NCBI GenBank assembly: GCA_002309305.1
Contig: DBWR01000012.1
Coordinates: 139,731 to 194,894 of the forward strand
DNA from: Treponema sp. UBA1233
GTDB taxonomy: Bacteria > Spirochaetota > Spirochaetia > Treponematales > Treponemataceae
Direction of reading: 5' to 3'
Length of the DNA: 55,164 nucleotides
Under the pieces are notes generated by a model. That model was given only the letters and a program-made list of their open reading frames with translations, searched no databases and was not told the origin of the DNA. The position numbers were made by a program, and so were the translations under genes. Below, in pieces: positions 1 through 7,574 of this stretch (position 1 is the stretch's first letter; the number at the start of each line of letters is the position of its first letter).

Positions 1-385
1 CGTCTTCGAAACTCTTTTTGTGCCTGTCATAATATTCTTCCTTCTTTGCAAAAATGCATGGATATAATGTTGAAATCCTGCACATCGATTCTTCCTGAGC
101 GCCTGCAGACCAGGGTGAGCCGCCTACATTGTGGTTGTTGGCAAAATCCAGGCAGCAGATTTTTTTACCCTTGTATTGTTCCGCCGCCTCATAAGTCCGT
201 CTGCCGGAAACCATGATTTTCATGTTCCCATTAGGCACAAGAGATTCTGGCTCCACTTTATCATCCTGAAAGACAATGTATTCCCTGGCAACAGAATCAT
301 TAATCGATTTTTTAAGATAGTCCAGCTTGGTGCACAGGTCCACCGTGTCGTTCATGACATCGTAATTGATTTTTCTAAAGTCCAT
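1..385 (-). CDS. PARG/macrodomain-like protein (TIGR02452 type), 3' part outside window
   Basis: The frame is open from ATG at 385 to the window edge, giving 128 residues with no stop, so the gene is cut by the boundary. Residues 79-110 carry the hallmark of bacterial-type poly(ADP-ribose) glycohydrolase/TIGR02452 proteins: LDFANNHNVGG, then AQEESMCRISTLYP. In characterised relatives this loop and the paired Glu residues (here 98-99) bind ADP-ribose and catalyse its hydrolysis. The usual GGG is here GG followed by Ser-Pro-Trp. Activity on ADP-ribosylated substrates is inferred from the family. The Shine-Dalgarno is weak. The start was chosen because the ATG at 393 is in a frame that soon closes. 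Confidence 0.75.
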   Translation of the reverse strand, partial: MDFRKINYDVMNDTVDLCTKLDYLKKSINDSVAREYIVFQDDKVEPESLVPNGNMKIMVSGRRTYEAAEQYKGKKICCLDFANNHNVGGSPWSAGAQEESMCRISTLYPCIFAKKEEYYDRHKKSFED

Positions 386-630
386 GGTTTCATTCTATCA
401 CAAGCCCCTCATTCACTCAAGGTGTGTGTAAGTCAAGTGCAAACTATACGAAATTTACTAGGCAACGATAGATAGAGGGAACATATTCATTATTAACTAA
501 ACAGCGTCGAAAACTCAAATAAAAGATGCTCCCATCGAAGTCTGCCACCCAACAACGGCTTGCTAGAAACTACGTTGCAAGAACCGCGCTACGCTTGTGC
601 AGATGTTGATCAATTATACAGCGATAGGTT
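386..630. other. Intergenic stretch without a gene
   Basis: No credible coding region is seen on either strand. Plus-strand reading frames here only mirror the PARG-like gene. The right half contains the nested palindrome described at 550-608. Confidence 0.5.
550..608. repeat. Nested palindrome, possible structured RNA or REP-like element
   Basis: An outer pair CAACA (550-554) and TGTTG (604-608) encloses an inner pair CGGCTTGC (556-563) with GCAAG-AA-CCG (577-586). A second GC-rich segment fills 587-600. The local composition is richer in GC than the flanks. Whether it is repeated in the genome cannot be seen from this window. Confidence 0.35.
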
Positions 631-1860
631 TCAATACCAGAAAAGAACAAGACCTAGACCAACTGACGTTGAAAAACCGATTATATTATTATAGGACGAA
701 CCAAATTTCAAGAAAAAGTATGAGAGTCTACAAACTATTCCGGCATCAACCTCCCAAGCAAGCCAACCCAAGAAAGGGTTGGTTTTTGGTTTCCACCAGT
801 CATTTGAAAAATCAAAGCGCAGTCCCAAACCACCTCCCCAATACCATGAAAGGTTTTGATTTATTGGATTCATAAAATCAGACTTGAGTACCAATGAATG
901 AAGGTTATTATCATCCTGAAGATTTATAAAATACTCAAGGCCAATGGTCATACTTAAATAACGTGAAAGAGATGTAAGATCAATTGAATACCCCATATTA
1001 TCAGCTTTAAATCCGTCTCCCTCAAAGATAGAAAATGGAATATCGGCATACAATACAACTCCATAATATTCACCAAACCAACTATCACTTATTTTCTTTT
1101 TCGTGACAACATTTGCATCCTTTATTGTTTCTTCCCTATTTGTTGAATTTGCAGTTTGACTTGGGACTTGTTTTGGTCCCATCACAGGTGGCAGAGGAAG
1201 ATTTTCCAAAGTATCTGGAAATCTTTTACAGTAATTCCTATCTGGCCTACATTGGATTTCTTCTGCATTTTGATTTACATAGCCATATACAACATACCCT
1301 AAATTATCGGTCCAAGTAGGATCAACCCAAAACCAAACACCATCTTCACGTTCAATCCAAATCCATGCATGGGAAGTTGCCCCATCATGAGTTTTTACAT
1401 CTCTTAAACTTGTTGGATACGTTTTCACAGGAACTCCATTCTGCATACGACTATAATCATTTTTAGTACCAATGACCATAAGTTCAATTTGATTCGGGTT
1501 TTGTTGTACACCGGCAATCCAGAACTGTCGTTCAAACATACCCTGCGACTGATACCAAGCTACATATCTGTTTACATATTCAAATGCAGCTTCGGCATAG
1601 TTAAAGCATACGCCATAGAATGTATTGGTTTTTGTTTGACTTCCTGATTCCTTAGCAAGTCTTGAAGCCATATCTTGAGGCGTATAATAATCATGAGGAT
1701 CATCATTCCAGCCACCGCCAGCTTCGGTTGAAGAATAAGTGCCTATACAAGCTGCATACATTCCCAAGTCCTGAACTGCATCCGTGAAATCATCAGCAAA
1801 TATGCATGGACATAAAACTAGCAAAATAAAAATCAAGACACTTTTCTTTACACCTTTCAC
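631..1860 (-). CDS. Secreted transglutaminase-like protein with C-terminal barrel-like domain
   Basis: I start at GTG 1860 (409 residues) because AAGGAG lies 5 nt upstream and a signal peptide (VKKSVLIFILLVLC, then Ala-Asp) follows at once. The longer frame from 1902 adds 14 unlikely residues. Residues about 80-185 show a transglutaminase/CysPc-type triad: Cys85 in FYGVCFNYAEAAF, His164 in SHAWIWIE and Asp180 in WFWVDPTW. Residues about 255-409 alternate aromatic and polar residues and end in LVLFWY, like an outer-membrane beta-barrel terminus. The predicted role is peptide crosslinking or, more likely, cleavage in the periplasm or at the outer membrane. The substrate is unknown. It follows the zinc-ribbon gene by 116 bp on the same strand. 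Confidence 0.65.
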   Translation of the reverse strand: MKGVKKSVLIFILLVLCPCIFADDFTDAVQDLGMYAACIGTYSSTEAGGGWNDDPHDYYTPQDMASRLAKESGSQTKTNTFYGVCFNYAEAAFEYVNRYVAWYQSQGMFERQFWIAGVQQNPNQIELMVIGTKNDYSRMQNGVPVKTYPTSLRDVKTHDGATSHAWIWIEREDGVWFWVDPTWTDNLGYVVYGYVNQNAEEIQCRPDRNYCKRFPDTLENLPLPPVMGPKQVPSQTANSTNREETIKDANVVTKKKISDSWFGEYYGVVLYADIPFSIFEGDGFKADNMGYSIDLTSLSRYLSMTIGLEYFINLQDDNNLHSLVLKSDFMNPINQNLSWYWGGGLGLRFDFSNDWWKPKTNPFLGWLAWEVDAGIVCRLSYFFLKFGSSYNNIIGFSTSVGLGLVLFWY

Positions 1861-1976
1861 AATGTCTCCTTCCAAAGTTGAAATTTTATTAAATGAAAAC
1901 AATTTAAATTCTCACATTACATTAAGAAAGATTACAGATCAATTTCTATAATTTAATAGAGACTTTTGTAAAATTA

Positions 1977-2717
1977 TTATTTTTTTACAAGACTATTATT
2001 ACAATTCCAACACAAGTAGGATTCCTCAGGAACTTCTGCATGACATTTTCTGCAAAGCATTATTTTTGGCTCCGAAGGTTTAAAACAATAAAGTTTTCCG
2101 TTTCTTTCAATCTCAATATATTCTTCTGAGATTTTTAGATCCTGTTCTTTAGCCTTTTTCTCTATAAAGTTTTTATACGCTTTCTCTCCATACATTTTAA
2201 ATAGTAATTCTGCTTCAGACTTTATTTGAGGATCTTTCATTAAACAATCAATCGCATTCTTTTCTATTTTTTGTTCATTCTTATTATCATTGTTATTTAG
2301 CTCATTTTTATTAATATTCATTTTTTTAAATTCTTGATTAAACAACAACAGCATCTTTTTTCTATCTCCGATGATTGAAACACCAATTTGAAGATAATCT
2401 TCATTGTTCATCATTGACAATACATCTAAATCCAAAAGATGTTGATCTTCAAAAAGTTGTATATATCCATCCAAACCATTGTCAATCAATTTTTGTCTAA
2501 TAAGATTGCCTGGATCCATTGATTTCTGATCGTTTTTAGCAGTTACATCCTCTTCTATTACTTGTTTAGTTTCTTTACTTGGAACTTCTTCAATCTGCTT
2601 ATCTCTAATATTTTCCATATTGACAGCAACATCTACTCTATTATCAATTCTATTGCCACATTTAGTACAAAAAACAGCATCATCTTCCAGTTGATTTCCA
2701 CAATTTATACAAAACAT
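1977..2717 (-). CDS. Zinc ribbon - SAM domain - zinc ribbon protein
   Basis: The 246-residue protein starts at ATG 2717 behind a strong GGAGGAG. The N-terminus is a CxxC...CxxC zinc ribbon (Cys3, Cys6, Cys17, Cys20). Residues about 70-132 match a sterile alpha motif (SAM) domain: IRQKLIDNGLDGYIQLFE, then NNEDYLQIGVSIIGDRKKML. The linker is Asn/Lys-rich. A second CxxC...CxxC ribbon (CRKCHAEVPEESYLCWNC) closes the protein. There is no signal peptide or membrane segment, so it should be cytoplasmic. SAM domains usually mediate oligomerisation and are uncommon in bacteria. It lies 53 bp downstream of the PrsW-like gene, probably co-transcribed, and both proteins begin with MFC-x-x-CG, suggesting a common N-terminal module. 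Confidence 0.65.
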   Translation of the reverse strand: MFCINCGNQLEDDAVFCTKCGNRIDNRVDVAVNMENIRDKQIEEVPSKETKQVIEEDVTAKNDQKSMDPGNLIRQKLIDNGLDGYIQLFEDQHLLDLDVLSMMNNEDYLQIGVSIIGDRKKMLLLFNQEFKKMNINKNELNNNDNKNEQKIEKNAIDCLMKDPQIKSEAELLFKMYGEKAYKNFIEKKAKEQDLKISEEYIEIERNGKLYCFKPSEPKIMLCRKCHAEVPEESYLCWNCNNSLVKK

Positions 2718-2770
2718 ATTCTTCTCCTCCTTGGATTATCTTCAAATCCAAATTCGTGTTATTTCCAGTT

Positions 2771-4207
2771 TTAAAATGAAGTTACCTTCAGATATTGTTT
2801 AATTTGCCAAATTATTATTCCCCAAGCTACAAAGCATAAAACCAATAATTTTAAATAAGCAAGCGGTGTATCAACATCCCAAATTGCATGTAGAACAAAA
2901 CAGACAGCAAACATTTTAAGAAATTCAAGATTTACTTTCTTTTCTTTTGCATAGGCAGAACCCTCTATCGCGGCCCATGCTGTATGTCCTCCAAATGAAA
3001 GTAATGAACGAAGTAATATATTGACATTCATTGCAGCTATTGAATCTTCGTAAGAGTATTGCAAATACCATGGAAGATAATCATTAATCATACCGGCTCT
3101 AGTATTATAATCATGAACATTAAGAAAAACATTAAAAGCATATCCCGCACTTTCAAAAACAGCAAAACCACAACCAATAGCTCCACCTATCAAAAGCCCA
3201 TGCAAAACTGTGCTATTTTTATTTCTATTTAATATAAAGATTACAATAAAGACTTTGCCAATTTCTTCGATTACACTCACCAAAGATGCCCCTAAAATAC
3301 TAAAATTTTCTCCACTTGGAAAAACAGCATATAAAACTAAAGTAAAGAGAAGAGAAATTGCACCCCCTAAAAGAAAAATTCCTATTACCCTGTAAAAACT
3401 AATATCCCTATATATGTTTAACTCAAAATACATAGTTAGTAGCGAAAATGGAATCACAAGTGCTCCTATCAACATAACAGCTGGCATTAAATTTGAATTG
3501 CCAAAATATAACAAACCAATCTCAAAAGTTATGAAGACAGTAAACAATATTAAAAAAACTCTTGAATATAGCCATGGTTGGAAACTTTGAGGCGTGATTT
3601 CTCTTTTCTCATTAGTAACAATACCTGCTTTTAGGATTTCATCACGCTCTTTTGACGTATGTTTTTTGAAAACTTGAAGAAATAAATCTTTAACAGAAAA
3701 ATTATCAATTTGGATTTTTTTCTTTTCTTCGGTATCTAAATTCACCTTAACTGCTTCGTTTTCCTTTTCCTCTGATTTTTCTTGTTCATTTTTCGACGTT
3801 TTATGTATCATATAATCATTTTGGTTTTCCGCTTTATCTTTCCCTAGAGATGCACTATTGCCGTTTTCCTCAGTTTTTCCTATCTTATTTTCACATTCTT
3901 CTTTTATCCTTTCATCAACATTCATTATCTCAAGGGAAGTTTCTTCCCCAATCTTTTTATTATCACCAGTGTATTTTGCAACGGACATTATTTGTTTTCC
4001 ACATCTTGGACAAAAAACAGATTCAACCATCGTTTGTTTTCCACAAAATTTACAGAATTTGATTTTACTATTTTTTGTTTGTGAATCTGATGGTTCTGTA
4101 CCGTCTGTCATAACTGATGAAATTTGAGAAGACTTGATTCTACCACCACAGCGAGAACAAAAAAGCGCATTGTTCATCAATTCTTTTCCACAGTATTTAC
4201 AGAACAA
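2771..4207 (-). CDS. Double zinc ribbon - PrsW family intramembrane protease-like protein
   Basis: 478 residues from a TTG start at 4207, preceded by GGGGGA about 7 nt upstream. Two zinc ribbons (Cys3-Cys20 and Cys52-Cys69) are followed by a charged linker of about 100 residues. A polytopic membrane region runs from about 215 to 478. PrsW-type signature residues are visible: Glu314-Glu315 with Lys318 (VIEEIGK), Glu352 (FAVFESAGYA), His408 (GGHTAW) and His440 (LHAIWD). In Bacillus, PrsW performs site-1 cleavage of an anti-sigma factor. The substrate here is unknown and no anti-sigma gene is adjacent. The cytoplasmic zinc ribbons may sense or recruit a partner, possibly the SAM-domain protein encoded next. 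Confidence 0.75.
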   Translation of the reverse strand: MFCKYCGKELMNNALFCSRCGGRIKSSQISSVMTDGTEPSDSQTKNSKIKFCKFCGKQTMVESVFCPRCGKQIMSVAKYTGDNKKIGEETSLEIMNVDERIKEECENKIGKTEENGNSASLGKDKAENQNDYMIHKTSKNEQEKSEEKENEAVKVNLDTEEKKKIQIDNFSVKDLFLQVFKKHTSKERDEILKAGIVTNEKREITPQSFQPWLYSRVFLILFTVFITFEIGLLYFGNSNLMPAVMLIGALVIPFSLLTMYFELNIYRDISFYRVIGIFLLGGAISLLFTLVLYAVFPSGENFSILGASLVSVIEEIGKVFIVIFILNRNKNSTVLHGLLIGGAIGCGFAVFESAGYAFNVFLNVHDYNTRAGMINDYLPWYLQYSYEDSIAAMNVNILLRSLLSFGGHTAWAAIEGSAYAKEKKVNLEFLKMFAVCFVLHAIWDVDTPLAYLKLLVLCFVAWGIIIWQIKQYLKVTSF

Positions 4208-4568
4208 TATATTTCCCCCAACAAATTCAAAGATAATTCTTCATATCTTTTAAGAACAATCAAGACAAATGTACTTTCCCTTTTATCTAAATTCTTTATA
4301 GAAACATCTTCATCAAAATTTGTTTTTCAATATTCAATTAGTTAGCCTACCATTACATTAATTCGTTGTCAAGCCTTTTTGATAATTTCATTAACAAGTT
4401 ATAGCGTAATATACCCTTTTATCCAACATCTGGTTTTATGCTTTTGGATTTTTTTTCTAGATTATTACCGTTTTTTTGAGATTACAAACTTTTTTAAATA
4501 CATCTTATCATTAATATGAGTCCCGCAACGCTTTTAACTGTAATACAATATTCATCATCAAAAGACTT
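4208..4568. other. AT-rich intergenic region upstream of the PrsW-like gene
   Basis: About 360 bp without a supported gene. It contains a candidate minus-strand promoter at 4344-4372, which would give a 5' untranslated leader of about 130 nt for the PrsW-like gene. The rest shows only A/T tracts. Confidence 0.5.
4344..4372 (-). promoter_or_regulatory. Candidate sigma-70 promoter for the PrsW-like gene
   Basis: On the minus strand TTGACA (4367-4372) is followed after 17 bp by TAGGCT (4344-4349), with TG one base upstream (extended -10). The -35 is perfect and the -10 is only fair. Confidence 0.4.
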
Positions 4569-5315
4569 TTATTGCCGTCTCCTATATTCACAACCTCCAT
4601 AAGATGCTTTATTATCATCAAGGCTATCTATTAAAAAAGTCATATACTGTGTAGTACTTCCATACATTGTGAAGTGAACTGTATTTCCATCTATTATTGT
4701 ATAATCCCATACCTGATTGCTTCCCATTATTGACAAAGTAGCTTTATTTCCGGAAGTTGAAAAAGTAATGGTTGCGCCATCAGGTACAAGAACTCCATTC
4801 GATGTTTGCTCCCACACACTTCCGGGAAGATATGCTGTAGCACCTGTACCAGAAGAATTACCTCCACCACCAGAATTGTTTCCTCCGCCTGTGTTTGATT
4901 GTCTTGTATACTCACATCCTCCAAAATATGCTAAATCATCATCATAGCTATCAATTTCAAAGGTCATATACTGTGTAGTGCTTCCATACATCGTGAAGCG
5001 GGCAGTATGTGGATCTTCTATTGAATAATCCCATACCTGATTGCTTCCCATTATTGACAAAGTAGCTTTATTTCCGGAAGTTGAAAAAGTAATGGTTCCT
5101 CCATCAGGAACAAGAGTTCCTCCCGATGATTGTTTCCATACACTCCCAGAAAGAAATGTAGTTCCACCAGAAGTATTTCCTCCACCACCAGCTCCTGAAT
5201 GGCCCCCTGAACCATATGAGTGCCCTTCCATGCTTCCCTTAAGGCCATCTGCGCATGAAACAAACAAAGTTGCGAACAAAACCATAAATGAAATTACAAA
5301 CAATTTCCTTTTCAT
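4569..5315 (-). CDS. Lipoprotein with two tandem lipocalin-like repeats
   Basis: 248 residues from ATG 5315, preceded by GAGGAGG 8 nt upstream. The lipobox LFVSC puts the lipidated Cys at about residue 21. After a Gly/Ser-rich linker come two near-identical modules of about 85 residues, each running from SVW-x-Q through TFSTSGNKATLSIMGSNQVW to MTF-x-ID and GGCEY-x-R. They are separated by a Gly/Asn/Ser linker. The modules look like small beta-rich, lipocalin-like domains and recall the single-copy lipoprotein at 9530-9898. It follows the barrel protein at 5330-5890 by 14 bp, so they probably share a transcript. Function is unknown. Confidence 0.6.
   Translation of the reverse strand: MKRKLFVISFMVLFATLFVSCADGLKGSMEGHSYGSGGHSGAGGGGNTSGGTTFLSGSVWKQSSGGTLVPDGGTITFSTSGNKATLSIMGSNQVWDYSIEDPHTARFTMYGSTTQYMTFEIDSYDDDLAYFGGCEYTRQSNTGGGNNSGGGGNSSGTGATAYLPGSVWEQTSNGVLVPDGATITFSTSGNKATLSIMGSNQVWDYTIIDGNTVHFTMYGSTTQYMTFLIDSLDDNKASYGGCEYRRRQ
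4701..5097. repeat. Internal duplication with a 73-bp identical block
   Basis: Positions 4701-4773 and 5025-5097 are identical over 73 bp, an offset of 324 bp or 108 codons. They lie inside the two repeats of the lipoprotein gene. Identity at the DNA level suggests recent duplication or gene conversion. Confidence 0.85.
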
Positions 5316-5329
5316 ATAGCAATCCTCCT

Positions 5330-5890
5330 CTACTTGAATATGTACATTACTCCGGCCTTAACAGACCAGTTCCACGGCCTAAGCAAGCCTGAATTCCAAT
5401 CAACACAGATTGACAGCTTGTCATTTATTTCGAAACCACAGCCAATCTGCAAATCAAGCTTAAACGACGTATTCATTTCACTTACGTTGGCATATTCAAC
5501 TTTCTGAATGGGAACAGAAAAACCAATTCCCGTATAGGGCTTGAAATGCTCTACCAGCGAACCATTACCAAAAAGGCTTTCCATCGGGATGTAAAACAGC
5601 GACATGACTTTTGGGGCAATAACCATTGTCTTCATTTCATCCTTTCCACCAAAATTGGCATCCACACTTGCTTCCACTGCAAAATTCCTGTTCCCTGTTA
5701 TTGGAAAAAGACCAAAGGCGGCCTCAATTTCAAAACAGTCAGATTCGCAATAGACATTGTTTACTTCTGGAGCCCAGAATGCATACCCAACTCCGGCCTT
5801 CATATACATTCCAACTCCATTTTCATTTTCTCCTGCGAAACAACACACTGATGCAAAAACCAACAGCAGTCCCAAAATAAATTTCTTCAT
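5330..5890 (-). CDS. Small outer-membrane beta-barrel-like protein
   Basis: I choose ATG 5890 (186 residues) because GGAGG sits 5 nt upstream and overlaps the earlier ATG at 5902. The signal peptide is MKKFILGLLLVFASVCCFA. The mature part has alternating polar and apolar strands (GVGMYMKAGVGYAF, FKPYTGIGFSVPIQKVEY, KLDLQIGCGFEIN) and ends in VMYIFK, typical of an 8-stranded OmpA/OmpW-like barrel. It probably heads a two-gene transcript with the lipoprotein at 4569-5315. Ligand and role are unknown. Confidence 0.55.
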   Translation of the reverse strand: MKKFILGLLLVFASVCCFAGENENGVGMYMKAGVGYAFWAPEVNNVYCESDCFEIEAAFGLFPITGNRNFAVEASVDANFGGKDEMKTMVIAPKVMSLFYIPMESLFGNGSLVEHFKPYTGIGFSVPIQKVEYANVSEMNTSFKLDLQIGCGFEINDKLSICVDWNSGLLRPWNWSVKAGVMYIFK

Positions 5891-5975
5891 TTCTACCTCC
5901 ATATTATACTGCCATAAATTACAGGCGGTATTTGTTATTCTTTAGATTATTCTACAACCCATGCATGACATTTTG

Positions 5976-6936
5976 GTCGCTTAACAGGCGACTTTTTATC
6001 TTTTCGTTTACTTTAAGGCGACTTACAGGCTACCCTTGTTGTCATTCTTCAACTTCTCTCCCATCATCCTTTTCCCAGAATCTGAAGACTGTCCGTCCAG
6101 TTTCCTTAAAGAGGATGTCGTTGATTTTTCCCAGGTCATATTTTTTTCTTCTATGGATTTGCGGACAATCATGTCGAAGCGGCTGTTTTCGTCCAGGCTG
6201 TATCCGGCGCTCAAAAGCAAGTCTTCAGTTTGCTCAAGATTAAGCCTCATTCCAAAGGCCAGAAGCAGTATTGTGTTTTTCTTGGGATGGTAATTTTGTT
6301 TTTTATTGCTGTTGATGTTCCTATTGATTTTTGAAAATGTCTGTTTGGTAAGGGCATAACTTTTTTCAGAAATCTCGGTATTCTTGTAGATTGTGGAGAT
6401 GTCCTGTCCGGTTTGTGCAGTGTATTCCCTCATGTAAAAGCTAAGGGCCTCAGGAAATGTTTTAATTGAATTGTCATGTCTGAATCGCGGAGTACTCAAG
6501 TCTGCTCCTGCATCGACCAGCATTTTCACACATTCACTGTCGGAAAAGAAACTGGCATATACAAGAGCCGTGTGACCGTCTTTAGTCTTTGCGTTTACAT
6601 CGGCACCATGGTCTAGCAAAAACCTTATGATTTCCTTTCTTGAAAAAATTGCAGCGGCCATCAGGGGAGTAAATCCGTCATCATCACATTCATTTGGATC
6701 TGCCCCTGCTTCAAGCTGCACCCTTACCATCTTTGGATCATTCTTTACAATCGCAATCACAAGTGGTGAGCATTGAGAGAGGAAATCAAATTTTTGTATA
6801 TTACTGAACATGCCTTTTTTGGTTACAAGTTCACCAATGACAGACAGCTCAAAAAACTTCTCTAGTCCTGACATACTAGAGAAAATTGTAATCCATTTAT
6901 TCAGGTTTTTAGTCGCATACCAGGCGACTTTTTAAC
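5976..6936. repeat. Direct repeat pair flanking an ankyrin gene
   Basis: A 25-bp element beginning GTCGC and containing CAGGCGACTTTTTA occurs at 5976-6000 and 6912-6936 in the same orientation, with 22 of 25 bases identical. Each copy forms a GTCGC/GCGAC hairpin followed by T5. Part of the motif (GGCGACTTACAGGC) also overlaps the 3' end of the ankyrin gene at about 6017-6030. They may be small plus-strand terminators or the borders of a duplicated cassette. Confidence 0.55.
6023..6874 (-). CDS. Ankyrin repeat protein with conserved C-terminal 'KQTFSKI' domain
   Basis: 283 residues, no signal peptide, so cytoplasmic. Residues about 32-130 form three ankyrin repeats (SPLVIAIVKNDPKMVRVQLEAG, TPLMAAAIFSRKEIIRFLLDHG, TALVYASFFSDSECVKMLVDAG). 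Residues about 155-260 hold a domain shared with the gene at 7649-8722: IYK-x-TE, AL-x-KQTFSKI, NYHPKK, LLLAFGM-x-L, QTEDLLLSAGYSLD, RFDMIV and IEE. From memory, similar sequences follow macrodomains or stand alone in Firmicutes. Their function is unknown, though the fold could be an HTH-like helical bundle. No clear Shine-Dalgarno precedes ATG 6874, so the start is uncertain. Confidence 0.65.
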   Translation of the reverse strand: MSGLEKFFELSVIGELVTKKGMFSNIQKFDFLSQCSPLVIAIVKNDPKMVRVQLEAGADPNECDDDGFTPLMAAAIFSRKEIIRFLLDHGADVNAKTKDGHTALVYASFFSDSECVKMLVDAGADLSTPRFRHDNSIKTFPEALSFYMREYTAQTGQDISTIYKNTEISEKSYALTKQTFSKINRNINSNKKQNYHPKKNTILLLAFGMRLNLEQTEDLLLSAGYSLDENSRFDMIVRKSIEEKNMTWEKSTTSSLRKLDGQSSDSGKRMMGEKLKNDNKGSL

Positions 6937-7005
6937 AGATGATATTTGCAGTAGAATTTTCATTCTTTTTTTTGTATAATTGAATGCAATAAGGATAAAA
7001 AAAAA

Positions 7006-7446
7006 GTGGAAATACCAGTTCAACACGAAGGCGAATATGTCTTGACTTCAAGCGGAAGCAAGGATTTTGGAGAAATCACATCAGAAATCGCACAGGCAAT
7101 CAAACGCGAGCATGGAAAAATACGTCTTAGAATAGGACTCGAAATCAAGGGGAATAAAGGTAATTTTGGAGAAAAACATATTGAACGAGACCTTAGGCTT
7201 GAACAAATGAAAGCTGCAGGTTTCGAATGTGCACGTGACTTGGTGGAATTTATATGCAGAGACTTTGATGAAATTTATGAAAATGGCAGGGATTTATTAC
7301 TATATAAATATGGCAAGAAGGACGCTCTAGCATATGTTGAACTCACGCCTATGACAGATGGTGAATTCTATGATGTAAAAACAGCATTACCAACCAGGAG
7401 AACTTTCATCAAAAATAAAACTCCAATTTGGAACAAAGAACAATGA
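7006..7446 (+). CDS. Orphan small protein, possibly a PBECR/colicin-like nuclease
   Basis: 146 residues from GTG 7006, with AAGGA about 10 nt upstream and TATAAT at 6975-6980. The C-terminal half (YKYGKKDALAYVELTP, FYDVKTALPTRRTFIKNKTP, final Trp-Asn) resembles the end of phage-barnase/EndoU/colicin E5-RelE-like (PBECR) nuclease domains, which often finish in a strand plus a basic loop. This is recalled family resemblance only. The N-terminal half has the pattern I-AQAIKREHGKIRLRIGLE and no known motif. It is the only plus-strand gene before 16518 and has no evident antitoxin partner. It could be a toxin-module remnant. Confidence 0.4.
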   Translation: MEIPVQHEGEYVLTSSGSKDFGEITSEIAQAIKREHGKIRLRIGLEIKGNKGNFGEKHIERDLRLEQMKAAGFECARDLVEFICRDFDEIYENGRDLLLYKYGKKDALAYVELTPMTDGEFYDVKTALPTRRTFIKNKTPIWNKEQ

Positions 7447-7451
7447 GTCTG

Positions 7452-7490
7452 AAAAAAAATAACGCCGCCTAGACATAAGCCATAGGCGGC
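7452..7490 (-). terminator. Rho-independent terminator of the small RNA
   Basis: Arms GCCGCCTA (7464-7471) and TAGGCGGC (7483-7490) pair perfectly with an 11-nt loop. On the minus strand the stem is followed by GTTA and then eight T (plus-strand A at 7452-7459). Confidence 0.8.
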
Positions 7491-7567
7491 ATTCAAGTTG
7501 GGATTAGGCAAGGCGCCGACAAGCCAATCCTTACGGAACTCCCTCGCGCGATCTCGGGTTACCCAAC
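7452..7567 (-). ncRNA. Candidate small RNA of about 116 nt, unrecognised family
   Basis: A minus-strand promoter (7575-7603) points to a start at about 7567, exactly at the sequence GTTGGG. The 5' end GTTG (7567-7564) can pair with CAAC (7500-7497), enclosing two arms: AACCC with GGGAGTT (one bulged A), and GGATTGGC with GCCTAATCC (one bulged T). The 3' end is a perfect 8-bp hairpin followed by T8. No open frame with a ribosome site is present. It does not match tRNA, SRP RNA, 6S RNA, tmRNA or RNase P as I know them. It lies between the ankyrin gene at 7649 and the convergent plus-strand gene ending at 7446. Confidence 0.65.
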
Positions 7568-7574
7568 ATAATCA

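Noticed and set aside
131..475. Plus-strand frame of 114 codons at the left edge
   Set aside because: It is antisense to the PARG-like gene, whose motifs are unmistakable.
763..787. Perfect 7-bp hairpin CCAACCC/GGGTTGG followed by T5 on the plus strand
   Set aside because: It lies inside the transglutaminase-like coding region on the other strand, encodes ordinary residues there, and no plus-strand gene precedes it.
7452..7567. tRNA-like or riboswitch interpretation of the small RNA
   Set aside because: No T-loop, anticodon arm or 7-bp acceptor stem is present, and it lies downstream of a gene with its own promoter and terminator, not in a leader.
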